A stretch of 33,556 nt of DNA from Chara braunii (taxonomy: Eukaryota; Streptophyta; Charophyceae; Charales; Characeae): positions 210,595 through 244,150 of the forward strand of contig BFEA01000663.1 of assembly GCA_003427395.1 (NCBI GenBank), read 5' to 3'. The translations under genes and the position numbers were made by a program. Positions 9,446 to 19,420 of the stretch are shown one piece after another. Under the pieces are notes generated by a model. The model saw only the letters and a list, made by a program, of their open reading frames with translations, did not search any database and was not told the DNA's origin. Within the stretch, counting starts at the first letter, position 1; every line of letters begins with the position of its first letter.

Positions 9446-10863
9446 TGTGTCTTCTTATGCACGATCAGCCTGCCAATCGAGAAATCACAATCCGCAAACG
9501 CGATGGCGGATTTGTCCCAATCGCCGAAACAAACCGTGCTTTCGACCCTCTTCATTATGTGCTCCTCTTTCCTGCTGGCGAAGACGGGTGGACGCCTGAC
9601 ACCGATGACGACCCCGAAACAAACAATCAGTCGGCTACAGCACGAGAATTCTACGCTTTCCACTTAAACACATGGCAAACAGAAAGAACAACGATCTTCC
9701 ACGCAGCCCGCCTTTTCCAAGAATACGTCTGCATGGCATTCGCTAAAATTGAAAGTGGTCGCCTTCTGTACAACCGCCTTCACCAAACGCAAATTCGTGC
9801 CGACTTCTACCAGAATCTTCGAGATTATGTTATGCAATATGACCATGCCGAAAATGTTGGTCACCGAATTGTCCTTCCCGGAATATTCACTGGAGGTCCA
9901 CGCGACATGCATCGCCGATACCAAGACGTAATGGCAACCGTCCAAGAATTTGGGGCGCCATACCTTTTCTTGACTTTCACATGTAACCCGCACTGGCCCG
10001 AAATCCAAACCGCCCTCTTCCCCAACCAACAGCCATCCGACCGACCAGACCTTCTTGCACGTGTCTTCAAAGGCTATTTGCGGCAACTCATTCGCGACAC
10101 ACAGTCCACGCACATATTCGGAGCTGTTACAACGTATACATGTGTCATTGAGTTCCAAAAACGCGGTTTGCCGCATGCCCACATTATCGTGACTTTAAAA
10201 GATGACCACAAAATTGTCACCCCTGAGCAAATCAACGCTGTGGTCTGCGCTGAGCTTCCCACTAATCCTACTCTGCAAGAACTCGTGCTCACTCACATGA
10301 TTCACAATCCGTGTGGCACACACAATATCCATGCTCCCTGCATTCATAACGACCGCTGCACATGGTTTTTCCCTAAAGATTTCTCCGACCGCACAACGTG
10401 GAACGAAGATACTGGATACCCGATTTACAAACGGCGTGCACCTGCTGACGACGACTTGGTCGTCGCTCGTGGTGACACCGACCTTGACAATTCTTGGGTT
10501 GTCCCTTACAACACTTACTTGCTACTCCGGTATCGCACACACTTCAACGTTGAGATTTGTGCATCAACTGCCGCATGCCGGTATATGTTCAAGTATATTC
10601 TCAAAGGGCCGGACCGAGCAATGGTGGCCGAGGCAATAAACACAGAAGATGAAATCCAAGCCTACCGAGACATGAGAACAGTTGGCGCTGCCGAATCATG
10701 CTGGCGAATTTTTGATTTTCCTATGGCCGAGCGCTACCCTCCTGTTTCGCCCCTCCCTGTCCATACTGAAAACCGACAACGCGTGTATTTTCGCAACCAC
10801 CAAGCTCAGCGCATCGCACACGCCCCGGCACCCGAAACGGAGTTGACGACATGGTTCAAATAG
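9446..10863 (+). CDS. Helitron Rep (HUH/Y2) domain, 3' of the Gypsy insertion
   Basis: This continues the protein cut at 1498. Conserved Helitron blocks occur in order: FDPLHYVLLFPAGEDGW, a region around YVCMAFAKIESGRL, FTGGPRDMHRRYQD, YLFLTFTCNPHWPEI, and the HUH metal-binding motif (GLPHAHIIV, near 10170). The two-tyrosine motif RYMFKYILKGPDRA at about 10578 would nick DNA and hold the 5' end during rolling-circle transposition. Codons from 9450 are in phase with those before the insertion. Stop TAG at 10861-10863 follows TTWFK in a block that is uninterrupted in related Helitrons, and the same frame continues directly after it. It is either a single nonsense mutation or a readthrough codon. 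Confidence 0.88.
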
Positions 10864-11403
10864 AATGCCGCGCATCTGGACGATCCTGATAACACAAAAC
10901 CCCTGTACAAGGACATGATCCAACGTTTTCGCTTCGACAAACCCACAAAGTGTTGGATCGTCCGCAGCCGCAATGCAAACACCATTGGTCGCATACACAC
11001 TATCCACCCGAACGGAGGAGACACCTTCTACCTCCGAATACTCCTCCTATCACCTGACTCCCGCGGCACAACAAGCTTCGAACACCTTTGCACAGTCGAC
11101 AACGAAATTCATCCAACATATCAATCCGCATGCAAAGCACTTGGCCTATTGAACGACAACACACAATTCGATGTTGTTCTACAAGACGCAATCCTCGCCT
11201 CACCGTCAGCCATGGTTCGAGACCTCTTTGTTCACATCGTTCAAATGACAGATGACTTCCACAGGAATCTTGTCGACGCAGTTGTTCCACCCTCGATCAT
11301 CAGAGCGTTGGTCCTCCTTGACATTGAAAGCCGCTTACAAAAAAAAGGCAAAGAATTGGACGATGTTGGGCTCACGCCTCCCCCACCGGCAGACAGAGAA
11401 TAG
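10864..11403 (+). CDS. Helitron linker between Rep and helicase
   Basis: Same frame as the Rep part, between two TAG codons (10861 and 11401). It carries the family pattern: a Trp/Arg-rich block (KCWIVRSRNANTIGRIHTIHP), then YLRILLLSPDSRGTTSFEHL, then the HPTYQSACKALGLL block conserved between Rep and helicase in plant Helitrons. No indel is present in the whole 540 bases. It would not be translated on its own; I list it as part of one original protein of roughly 1,400 residues. Confidence 0.8.
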   Translation, partial: NAAHLDDPDNTKPLYKDMIQRFRFDKPTKCWIVRSRNANTIGRIHTIHPNGGDTFYLRILLLSPDSRGTTSFEHLCTVDNEIHPTYQSACKALGLLNDNTQFDVVLQDAILASPSAMVRDLFVHIVQMTDDFHRNLVDAVVPPSIIRALVLLDIESRLQKKGKELDDVGLTPPPPADRE

Positions 11404-12894
11404 GCTAATGACCTCGCCGAAAGGCTGTCATGCCAGGGCATCCCGCGAATCATCGATGACGAAATTTCGTACCCCAAAGCAGAACTTCGACACACCCTTG
11501 ACTCCAATCTCCCGCAATTGCGCCCCTCCCAACAGGCAGTCTTCCAACGCGTCATCCATGCTGCCGAAAACAGCGAACCACTCTGCATTTTCGTCGACGC
11601 GCCCGCCGACACAGGTAAAACCTTCTGCTTCAACACAATACTCGCACACATTCACCTCCATGACCAAGTTGCACTCACCATTGCTTCAAGTGGCATCGCA
11701 GCTACTCTGTTGGACGGAGGCCGCACTTTCCACTCTCGATTCAAAGCACCCCTCACCCCCACCGCCACCACCACCTTGGACATTCCCAAACAATCTGCAC
11801 TTGCACAGCTTATACGCATGGTTGTTGTTATCCTCTGGGACGAGGCGCCCATGACGCACAAATTTCAAATTGAAGCATTAGACAGAACCCTACAAGACAT
11901 TTGTTCATCTCCCCTTCCCTTGGGCGGCAAAGTCGTGGTCTTAGGTGGCGATTTCCGACAAATACTCCTCGTTGTCACCAAAGGTACACGTGCACAAACG
12001 ATTGACGCGTGTATTAAATCTTCCGCTTTGTGGCGACATTTCCACACAATGCATCTGTCTGAAAATATGCGTGTCCTCACACAAATTGACACTGCTGCCG
12101 GACGGGACTACGCTAAATGGCTCCTTGCACTCGGGAATGGCGAAATCGAACATGCACATGATACCCCTCCCAATACCATTCTCCTCCCTGCTCATCTCTG
12201 TCTCCATGGAGGAACATCGGAACTTATCAATTGGACATTCCCTGACCTCCAACATAATTTTGAAAACCCCCAATGGCTCGCAAAACGTTTAATCCTCTCG
12301 CCCAAAAACAAATCAGTCTCAACCCTTAACAACATCATTCTCGATTCGTTTCCTGGCCCTGTCATCACCTCCCTCAGTGCTGACTCGCTACTCCCTAACG
12401 AAGATTTCCCCGATATTCCGATCGACACTTTGAACACATTGGATCTTCCTTCCCTGCCCTCGCACATTCTGGGCTTGAAAAAATATGCGCCTGTCATTCT
12501 CCTACAAAATATCGCAATGAGAAACGGCCTTTGCAACGGAACACGGCTGATTGTCGACTCTCTCACAAATAACAGACTCCTTCACGGTCGCATCCTGCCA
12601 TCCCTTCGGTCGGTTCTCCTCCCGCGCATCTTACTCTCGGTCACCGACATCACGTCCCTTTTCCCGTGGCAAAGACGCCAGTTCCCCGTTCGTCCGGCCT
12701 TCGCGATCACTATCAACCAGTCCCAAGGCCAATCTATCAAACATGCCGACATTGATCTTCACCAGCCCGCATTTGCACATGGCCAGCTTTATGTCGCAGC
12801 ATCCAGAGTGGGTGACCCTGCCCATGTACGCTTTGCTCTGCCTTCCCCGCTTGACCGCACAACCAACATTGTGTACAAAGAAATCCTTAACTGA
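11404..12894 (+). CDS. Helitron Pif1-like DNA helicase domain
   Basis: SF1 helicase that unwinds DNA during Helitron movement. Seen in order: an N-terminal QQAVF block, a Walker A region with TGKT (near 11611), ASSGIAATLL, and Walker B in WDEAPMTHK near 11839. Then come GGDFRQIL, SENMRV, and the C-terminal helicase block ITINQSQGQSI followed by AHGQLYVAASRV. The stop is TGA at 12892-12894. Walker A is unusual: the family normally has G-P-G-G-T-G-K-T, here A-P-A-D-T-G-K-T, losing three glycines. This may cripple ATP binding. The frame is continuous with the preceding segment apart from TAG 11401-11403. Confidence 0.9.
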   Translation, partial: ANDLAERLSCQGIPRIIDDEISYPKAELRHTLDSNLPQLRPSQQAVFQRVIHAAENSEPLCIFVDAPADTGKTFCFNTILAHIHLHDQVALTIASSGIAATLLDGGRTFHSRFKAPLTPTATTTLDIPKQSALAQLIRMVVVILWDEAPMTHKFQIEALDRTLQDICSSPLPLGGKVVVLGGDFRQILLVVTKGTRAQTIDACIKSSALWRHFHTMHLSENMRVLTQIDTAAGRDYAKWLLALGNGEIEHAHDTPPNTILLPAHLCLHGGTSELINWTFPDLQHNFENPQWLAKRLILSPKNKSVSTLNNIILDSFPGPVITSLSADSLLPNEDFPDIPIDTLNTLDLPSLPSHILGLKKYAPVILLQNIAMRNGLCNGTRLIVDSLTNNRLLHGRILPSLRSVLLPRILLSVTDITSLFPWQRRQFPVRPAFAITINQSQGQSIKHADIDLHQPAFAHGQLYVAASRVGDPAHVRFALPSPLDRTTNIVYKEILN

Positions 12895-13102
12895 ACGTCC
12901 TTCCCGAACACTCGACATACACAACATTCCCCGTCTCCCACACACATACACTGCCCGTTCATCGACACCAAAGACAACGAGAACACACATTACTGCCTCC
13001 ATCAACAATACCAATCCACGCCCTCCGTCTTTTCCAAACTACATCTCTGGAACGGGGAAAAAAGAAACCGACAGAAATGCGCAATCTCGACACCGTCTTT
13101 AA
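12895..13102 (+). other. Spacer between Helitron helicase and second ORF
   Basis: No coding pattern recognised. Rich in ACA/CCC triplets. Frame 2 becomes open just after the TAA at 13100-13102. Confidence 0.5.
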
Positions 13103-14590
13103 CCGCTTTGCCCCGCTTCTGTTTTTTCTCTACTCCTCGCCTTCCCCCTGCTCTCCTCCCTTTCCATTTGCTCCTGCCTTGCAGGTGCCCATGAAGACAA
13201 GCCGTCGCACAAGAAACCGAAAGCATCGTCCAAACTGTCGTCCTCAACAACTTCGTCTTCAAGATCCGCACCAATGCTTGCAACAACGACCACAAACACA
13301 ACAATCTCGACGCCGTCAACTGCCGCCACAGCCTCTTCTGCTGCAACTGCGAAAACAAGTGCCTCAACATCGGCGACTACGATTGCAACATCGACTACGA
13401 AAACAAGTGCCTCAACATCATCACTTCCCGCCACGTCGACGATTTTACCTCTCGAATCTGCAACGCTGCCTGCAACAACGAGTGCAACTCTTCTCACTAC
13501 ATCGACGACAGCAATGATGAGTGCCTCAACATCAATGTCTGCGACTGCAACTACAACTACAAAGACAAGTCCCTCTACATTGACACTTCCCACCACATCG
13601 ACGATTTCATCTCTCGAATCTGCAACGCTGCCTGCAACAACGAGTACACCTCTTCTCGCTACATCGACGACTTCATCTCTCAAATCTACCACGATGGCTG
13701 TGACTTCATCTCTCAATTCTACCACAATGGCTGCAACGACGGCCACAACTCTTCTCGCTGCATTGGCTTTATCCCAAATTCCTTTTGACGACGACGTTCT
13801 TGCCCACATCCCACTCTCGTCTCCTTCCTCCTCCTGTCGCGGCCTATCTTCAACACATCCACAATCCGCTCCTCTCACCATTTCCGCAATTGTCCATCCT
13901 GTTGCTTCTACTTCTGCGCTCGCCGCCGCCCCTGCCCCGTACGTCAGATGGGATGAATGGCTGCAATTACTAACCAAAGACAACATTGAACATATCATCA
14001 CACAGATACTGTGGGAAGACTTTGTCGCAACTGACCACGCTGCCTTCTCACCCACCCTCTATGACTTCTTCGCCCTCTACAAACACACCCGAATGCAGTC
14101 TCTATAGCGGCCTGACCCCTCCCCCGACATCAACATCCATTTCCGCCACGCAAAAACATTCCTTCTCAAACTCATCAACAATGACTATAACCGTCTACCT
14201 TCACCGAGGACGCCCCGCCTGCAATACCAACACGAGCGTATCACTACAGCGCACCATAGATACACTTTCATCACCGCCACACCGCCGCCGCGCCAAGCCC
14301 CTTTGCAACCTCACACATCGCACGACACCACCCCGCTCTGGTGGCTTCCGCTAGAGCCGTAGGGCGCCACTACTTCAACCGCCCTCATTCACGACCTCCT
14401 CGCATCGCGCCATACACTCCATATTTACAACATCTCCCACCCACCCCGCACATGGGAAAACCTCAACGACCTCATCTTCCTCCACCATCAAGAAACACAG
14501 CGTCCCCTCCCTCCATTTCCCACCTTCCGAGCGGACATCATTCGGCGAGCCACAACAATTCTCCGAGTACAAGGACCGCCTGCACAATAA
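13103..14590 (+). pseudogene. Helitron second ORF: Ser/Thr-rich protein of unknown function
   Basis: One frame stays open from 13103 to TAA 14588-14590, apart from TAG codons at 14105-14107 and 14360-14362. A pyrimidine tract ending in TTGCAG at 13183 suggests a 3' splice site, after which a basic Lys/Pro segment (KPSHKKPKASSK, possible nuclear signal) starts the protein. The first in-frame ATG is 13274. Residues from there are mostly Ser, Thr and Ala with an internal 54-codon repeat. A better-ordered C-terminal part follows, with Trp-rich blocks (WDEWLQLLTKDNIEHIITQILWEDF and, after the first TAG, TFLLKLINNDYNRLP). I do not recognise a family. It could be a Helitron accessory gene or a captured host fragment. 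Real coding status is supported by frame conservation across the two stops, but not proven. Confidence 0.5.
13403..13671 (+). repeat. In-frame tandem repeat, 162-bp period, in the second ORF
   Basis: 13403-13509 is repeated at 13565-13671 with about a dozen substitutions. The offset is 162 bases (54 codons), so the reading frame is kept. Both copies contain CGAATCTGCAACGCTGCCTG. Confidence 0.85.
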
Positions 14591-14831
14591 CGCATACAAA
14601 AAAAGCGATACAAGCACAGGAGAACATGACAAGAGAGAAACACGGCGCGAGAGAACGAGAGTCACACAAAAAGACAGAGCAACATACGGGAGAAATCTCC
14701 TTTTGCCTTGATTTTGACGCATGTCTCTAAACCTCCCTTCGAGAATGTGCGCCCCAGTGTCTTGCCCCTGTCCCATGAATGTTGTTCTTCCGTCTTCCTT
14801 CACCGCAGCGTGGCTGCTACGGGTCCACTTG
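14591..14831 (+). other. Helitron 3' flank up to element 2 breakpoint
   Basis: No gene. Contains a perfect palindrome GGAGAAATCTCC at 14689-14700. A Helitron 3' end is expected around here but cannot be fixed. Confidence 0.45.
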
Positions 14832-15604
14832 TTCCTGTAACAATATGTATGTTATTATTATATGCACTGACGATCTTAGGTAAGTTCTTATCCCAATCTA
14901 TTTGATCGGGTCGTACGTATATGCGTAGGAGTTGTTGGCATATACGATTCATTTGTTCAGTTTGGCCATTCGTTTCAGGGTGTCTTCTCGACGACATGGT
15001 CAACCAGGTACCATAGACTTTCATCAACTTCTACCACTGTATACTAGTGAACCGAACATCCCCGTCAGAAACAATGGATTTCAGGAATCCATACTCGGAA
15101 AACCATCACATCTGGAACTTTCGGATGATCAGCTCAGTTCTAACTTCGGCAGGCAAAGGAATTAACATAACATACTTTGAGAATCTGTCTACAATAACCC
15201 TTACCTGACTGTTGCCGTTTCGACTTGTGGTGAGACACATAAAGTCTATGGAGATAGACTCACCTGGCTCACTTGGAATAAGTAGTGGTCTCAGTAGTCC
15301 CAAGGGATTCTCATGTGAGGGTTTGTTCCTCTAACAGACAAGACAAGTCCGCACATAGGTTAGTACATCCTCTTTCATTCCTTTCCATTCAAAGCGTTCT
15401 CTGACATCAGCATATGTCTTCTTGAAACCAAAGTGTCGCTCAACATCATGGCATTCCCCAATGATTAGACTCTTGGTGAGGCATACATAATCTTTCTTCG
15501 GTTTTATCTAGGTAGAAGAGTAAGCCATCAATCATTCGATATTTTGGGAATAGTTCATGGTTCTTTCGTAGGGTCTCAATTATAGGACTCCAAATATGAT
15601 CACT
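14832..15604 (-). pseudogene. Element 2 integrase (truncated, broken)
   Basis: The HHCC domain reads HDVERHFGFKK and then CLVC, with TAG (15331-15333 on plus) where nearly all Gypsy integrases have Gln (CQRxK). The core shows SIDFMCLTT with the first Asp, SIVSDGDVRF with the second, and HPETNGQTEQ with the catalytic Glu, so the catalytic triad is present. A TGA (15106-15108) and a TAG (15031-15033) interrupt it. The end is lost at 14832 in the middle of the conserved YNN-IH-TG block. Confidence 0.85.
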
Positions 15605-16063
15605 CTAATATAGCTTTCCGATTTCTTCCTTTAGTTCATTCCCGATATCGAGGTAGGAAGCAATAGTTCCAAAGAAATCTGCACGTCTGAACAAGGCATC
15701 TGCTACCATATTAGACTTCCCTTTGATTGTTTTCAATTCAAAGTCAAAGGTGTCGATGAAAGCGGACCATCTAACTAACTTATCAAAGAGTCTAGGTTGA
15801 GTCTTGATCCACTTCCGAGTATAATGATCTGAGTAGACAGAGAAGTGTCTCCCTAACAAGTAGTGCTTCCAAGTGTCCAGTGCAGCAACTAAGGCATACA
15901 ATTCCCTCTCGTAGGTGGGGTTGGCCATTTTCTCTGACGGAAGTCTCCTCGACATAAACTCAATAGATCCATATCCCTTACTGTCGTCCTGTTCTAGCAC
16001 AACCCTAATCCCATACTGACTTGCGTTAGTTGTGACGGTGAAAGGGAGAGAAGGATCAACAAT
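15605..16063 (-). pseudogene. Element 2 RNase H domain
   Basis: The recognisable blocks are LEQDDSKGYGSIEFMSRRL, NPTYERELYALV, HYLLGRHFSVYSDH and MVADALFRR. The second and third acidic residues and the ADAL Asp are intact. The first motif, normally TDAS, reads TNAS upstream in a shifted frame, so the first catalytic Asp is lost. RNase H removes the RNA strand after first-strand synthesis; this copy is probably inactive. Confidence 0.85.
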
Positions 16064-17088
16064 CTTTTAAGACAGGGTAGTGAGTCAGTAGATGTTTCAA
16101 CTTTTTGAACGACGACTCACAATCTTTGTCCCACAACCAAGGTTTTTCCTTCTTCAAAAGTCTTCTCATAGGAGCAACTATCAAAGATAAGTTTTTGACG
16201 AACTTCCTATAATAACTAGCAAGTTCTACAAAAGATCTAAACTTAGTTATAGTCTTAGGTTGAGGCCAATCTCGAATTATTGTGATCTTATTTTTTCTTC
16301 AGGCCTTAGTCCTTCTTTGTTCACTATATGCCCTAAGTACAAGACTTCAGGCTTAGCAAACTTAGACTTTTTCGGGTTCGGTTTGAAATTACCCTTGCGC
16401 AATTTCTGCAGAACCATTCGTAGATGTTTCTCGTGATCTTCTAGTGTCTTACTATACACTAGAATGTCGTCGAGACAAACTACTACGAATTGATCCAAGC
16501 ATTGACGAAACAATTCATTCATTGACCTTTGAAAGATCGCAGGTGCATTAGTCAAACCGAAAGGCATAACCACGAACTCATAGTGACCATATCTGGTTCG
16601 GAAAGTTGTCTTGTGTTGATCTTCTGGAGCCACCTCGATCTGGTGGTACCCTGACTTGAGATGAATTTTACTGAAGTACCTGCATCCTTGCAACTGGTCC
16701 AATAGGTCATCAATGTGCGAAAGTGGTTCCGCGTTCTTTACAGTGATGAAATTCATCCCACGATAATAAATGCATAATCTAAGTTCACCTTCCTTTTTTG
16801 GCACGAATAAGACAGGGGCATCATAAGGAGATGAGCTAGGGCGAAGCCATCCTTTTTTCGTAAGTTCTTTCAGTTGTTTGGGAAGTTCCTCAAGTTCCCT
16901 AGGAGACATACGGTAGATGGGACCCTTGGGAATCTTGCTTTCGGGAATAATCTCGATCGTGTGCTTAATAGCACGCTCAGTGATTCCCGTCGGCTTAGTC
17001 TGCAAGTCCTTATATTCCTCGAGAAGTTTTTCAATACAAGAAGGGTAGGGTAAGGAACATTCTCCTACTTGTTTAACGAGTACCATCA
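16064..17088 (-). pseudogene. Element 2 reverse transcriptase
   Basis: A long open stretch (plus 16277-17149) covers the RT fingers and palm. It contains [52 protein letters not shown] and LYLGHIVNKEGLRPEEK. Two active-site changes are visible. The first catalytic Asp in F-S-K-I-D-L-K is His (codon at plus 16661-16663), and the YLDD box is CLDD (Cys codon at plus 16475-16477). After the thumb a one-base shift occurs near 16285, and the connection domain continues in another frame (SFVELASYYRKFVKNL). The enzyme cannot be active. Confidence 0.9.
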
Positions 17089-17843
17089 TCACATCCTGAT
17101 CCAACTTCTTCTTAGCAACCATTGATTTGAAGGGTGGGTACTCATACAACAGAAAGACAAGGTTGAGTCAGAGCCAAACCTATGGTACAACTTGATTGTT
17201 CGCATTCCAGACTTTTCGTCCTTTAGCTTTAAAATTTTTTCTTTGAATCGAACTTTTGGATCGGCTTCCTTATGCCAATCCATTCCTTGAATCATGTTGA
17301 ACAACATTTTCTTTTCAATTAGGAAGGATATCTCATGTAAAATCTTATTTCCTTCCTTAGTCCTAAAATAACACTTGACACGAGCGACATATTGAGAGAC
17401 AGTGATCGTATTCTTGTCAGCCAGCATAGACGTGATTGGTCTAGGTAAGTCTCTAACCTTTATTCCCAGATGCAATTTGTGAATTGCCTTTTATGAGATA
17501 TAAGACCCCGTCGATCCTGAGTCTAACAGTGCACCTACTCGGGTATGTGCAATCTCAATATCTGCGATCATGAGTTCACCCTTGGACTTAGCTTTCTTAG
17601 CCCACGAACTCCGAAGTGCGATGAGTTCATTGTAGAGCTTGTCAAGGGAATCGTCCAGTGAGACAGAGCAAAAAACAGTGTTAGGGTGCTCTGGACGACG
17701 GGCTGAAGAAGAGTCATCCTTTGCCTTAAGAGTCGAGAGGTTAGAAGGGATTGTTGGCACCTTACCTTTGTCTAAACCCTTCGACTCAGTAGGAGCAGAT
17801 GCTACTCCTACTGGCTGATCGCTTTTGGGTTCTGGATTAAGGG
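17089..17843 (-). pseudogene. Element 2 protease and Gag-Pol linker
   Basis: After a Pro/Ser/Asp-rich linker the aspartic protease active site LLDSGSTGSYIS is intact (about plus 17494-17530), immediately followed by TAA (17491-17493). The same frame continues with KAIHKLHLGIKVRDLP and the protease C-terminal motif MLFNMIQGMDWHKE. The frame here is shifted by one base relative to the zinc knuckle upstream. I see no slippery heptamer at that change, so an indel is more likely than programmed frameshifting. Confidence 0.8.
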
Positions 17844-19420
17844 ACACCATGCTATCACGTGCCCCACGATTCCACACTTGAGGCATTCACGATTGTCCTT
17901 CTTGGATTGACACTCCTCACGTGTCATCCCCATCTTCTCTCAAGGTTTCCCGCACGCGATGCCCGGATGCTCGGTAAACGAGCGTGGCCTCCTCCTCTTC
18001 TTCCACTCACTTGGGCCATCCTTGTTGGCCATTACGACAACGACTTCATTCTTCCTACTCTCGTTGCCGCCATTACCTCCTCCTCCCTCGGACTCATCGA
18101 GGGGTAACTTCTCAACGGTTTCATCATCAAAGACGATGAGCATGTGGTCCTGGCCCTTTTGCCGCCAAAGGACCCGCTTGCCGTACCCACCAACCGGTCC
18201 ATTTCTCACCACCGAAGCATAAGTGCCCTTTACCTATGTGGTCATCTGCTCCCGTTGGAGAGCGAGATCACGAAATTGCCTATAGTTGTAGTTTCCAGAC
18301 TTTGCCTCAGCCACGAGCTGTCCACAAATGGACTCAGGCAAGGCACATGAGTAGATATACAAGACCAGATTGTCTTGCAAATTAAGACCAGGTACCTGCA
18401 AAAGACGAGTCACGCAACAAAGCATCAACGAAAGTCCAAAGTTTCTGGCCTATCGTAGTGAGTTCGTCGAAAGCCTTCTCAGTTGTGGTCTTGTCAAGAA
18501 ATCTCTCCTTGATTTTCTGGAGAAATTGCTTGAGCATTAGGGTCTTGGCCCACTCACCAATCTCCTCATAGCCAGCAACGTTGGCTTCGGAGAGGACCCA
18601 CTCCTTGGCCACTTCTCCCAAGCACGACGTGGAGAAGGCCACCTGACTCTCAGGTTCATCCGGAGTGGTCCCGCAATACGTCTGGATTTCTGCAATCCAC
18701 AACAACAAATTTTCTCCTTTCTTATTGTTGTACGTGAATGACAATTTCATTTTCACTTTTTCCTTCCTCTTTGGTTTTTCTGTTTCTTTGGCCGGTTCTT
18801 CCTTTTTGGCGGGTTCCTCTTTCTTCTCTGTCGGCTTCTCTGGTTCCTTCTTGGATCCCTCGGGTTTCTCCGGTGTGACCCTCTTCAATGCATCCTTTAT
18901 TAATTTTTCCAGGGGTTCTCTCTTTACATCCTCCCCCCTGGTCTCCTTCGTAATCCTTACCTTGTCCTTCCCCCTAAGAAGTCTAGTCACCGTCTCTAGT
19001 GAGGGAGTGTTGCTATTTGTCTTCTTCTCCTGACAAGATAAACCATTATAGACTGCAGAATGGATGCAAGTCCAGTACCTGCTTCTTCATAGTGGAATCT
19101 CTGCCTTAGTTCATCCATCATTCTTTCTCCCTGTTCTTGTTCTTTTTGCTTTCTCCTGAATTTTTCTATCTTCCTTCTTTCTTCCTTCAGCGTGTTTTCT
19201 AATTGCCTGGCATTTTCCTCCATGATCTCTACAGACAATTTTGGTTCCACCTTCTTTTCTTTCTCTTCTTCTTCCCTTTCTCTCCTTCTTTGGTCCATTT
19301 TTTCCAGGTTCTCAGCGACATAACGGGCAAGGGCTATTCACCCTTGCTTGATGAGTTCCTCGACTCTTTTTCCAGTTTCCAGCATCTAAACGGTTGTACG
19401 CGCGTCATCCAGTTCACCTT
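17844..19420 (-). pseudogene. Element 2 gag with CCHC zinc knuckle
   Basis: The N-terminal part is a highly charged coiled coil (plus about 19080-19300, MDQRRREREEEEKEKK onward). It continues upstream in the same frame past TGA 19338-19340 and TAG 19385-19387. A Lys/Glu/Pro-rich hinge follows, then a capsid-like region (LLLWIAEIQTYCG... EWAKTLMLKQFLQKIKERF). A Gly/Asn-rich tail leads to a perfect zinc knuckle C-x2-C-x4-H-x4-C (CLKCGIVGHVIAWC, plus 17844-17885). Frameshifts lie near 18990 and near 18400, TAG at 18234-18236 and TGA at 17940-17942. Gag packages the RNA; this copy is broken. Confidence 0.83.

Larger units (their letters stand above)
1..14831 (+). mobile_element. Helitron (autonomous type, Rep-helicase), interrupted by a Gypsy element
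   Basis: This is a rolling-circle DNA transposon. Its protein parts are a Cys-rich N-terminal region (690-1498), an HUH/Y2 Rep (9446-10863), a Pif1-like helicase (11404-12894) and a second ORF (13103-14590). The Gypsy insertion 1499-9445 splits the first coding exon. Neither terminus is proven. The window begins with TC, as Helitron 5' ends do, but it is also a CT run at a contig edge. I found no convincing 3' hairpin plus CTRR before the sequence turns into element 2 near 14832. The outer limits given are therefore those of the visible Helitron-side DNA, not verified ends. Confidence 0.75.

Noticed and set aside
13099-14055. 318-codon minus-strand ORF rich in Val, Asp and Ala
   Set aside because: It is the mirror of the Ser/Thr-rich repeats of the plus-strand Helitron ORF; low-complexity composition keeps several frames open. 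The plus frame continues past two stops with ordered sequence, the minus one does not.
10861-14362. Variant genetic code with TAG as sense codon
   Set aside because: Not supported directly: element 3 uses TAG at its apparent pol end and right after its frameshift site, and the host exon offers no test. Kept only as an alternative to CHG decay.
14689-14730. Helitron 3' end: palindrome GGAGAAATCTCC followed by CTAA at 14727
   Set aside because: The hairpin is short and AT-containing, the distance to CTAA is more than the usual 10-12 bases, and the next base is A, not T.
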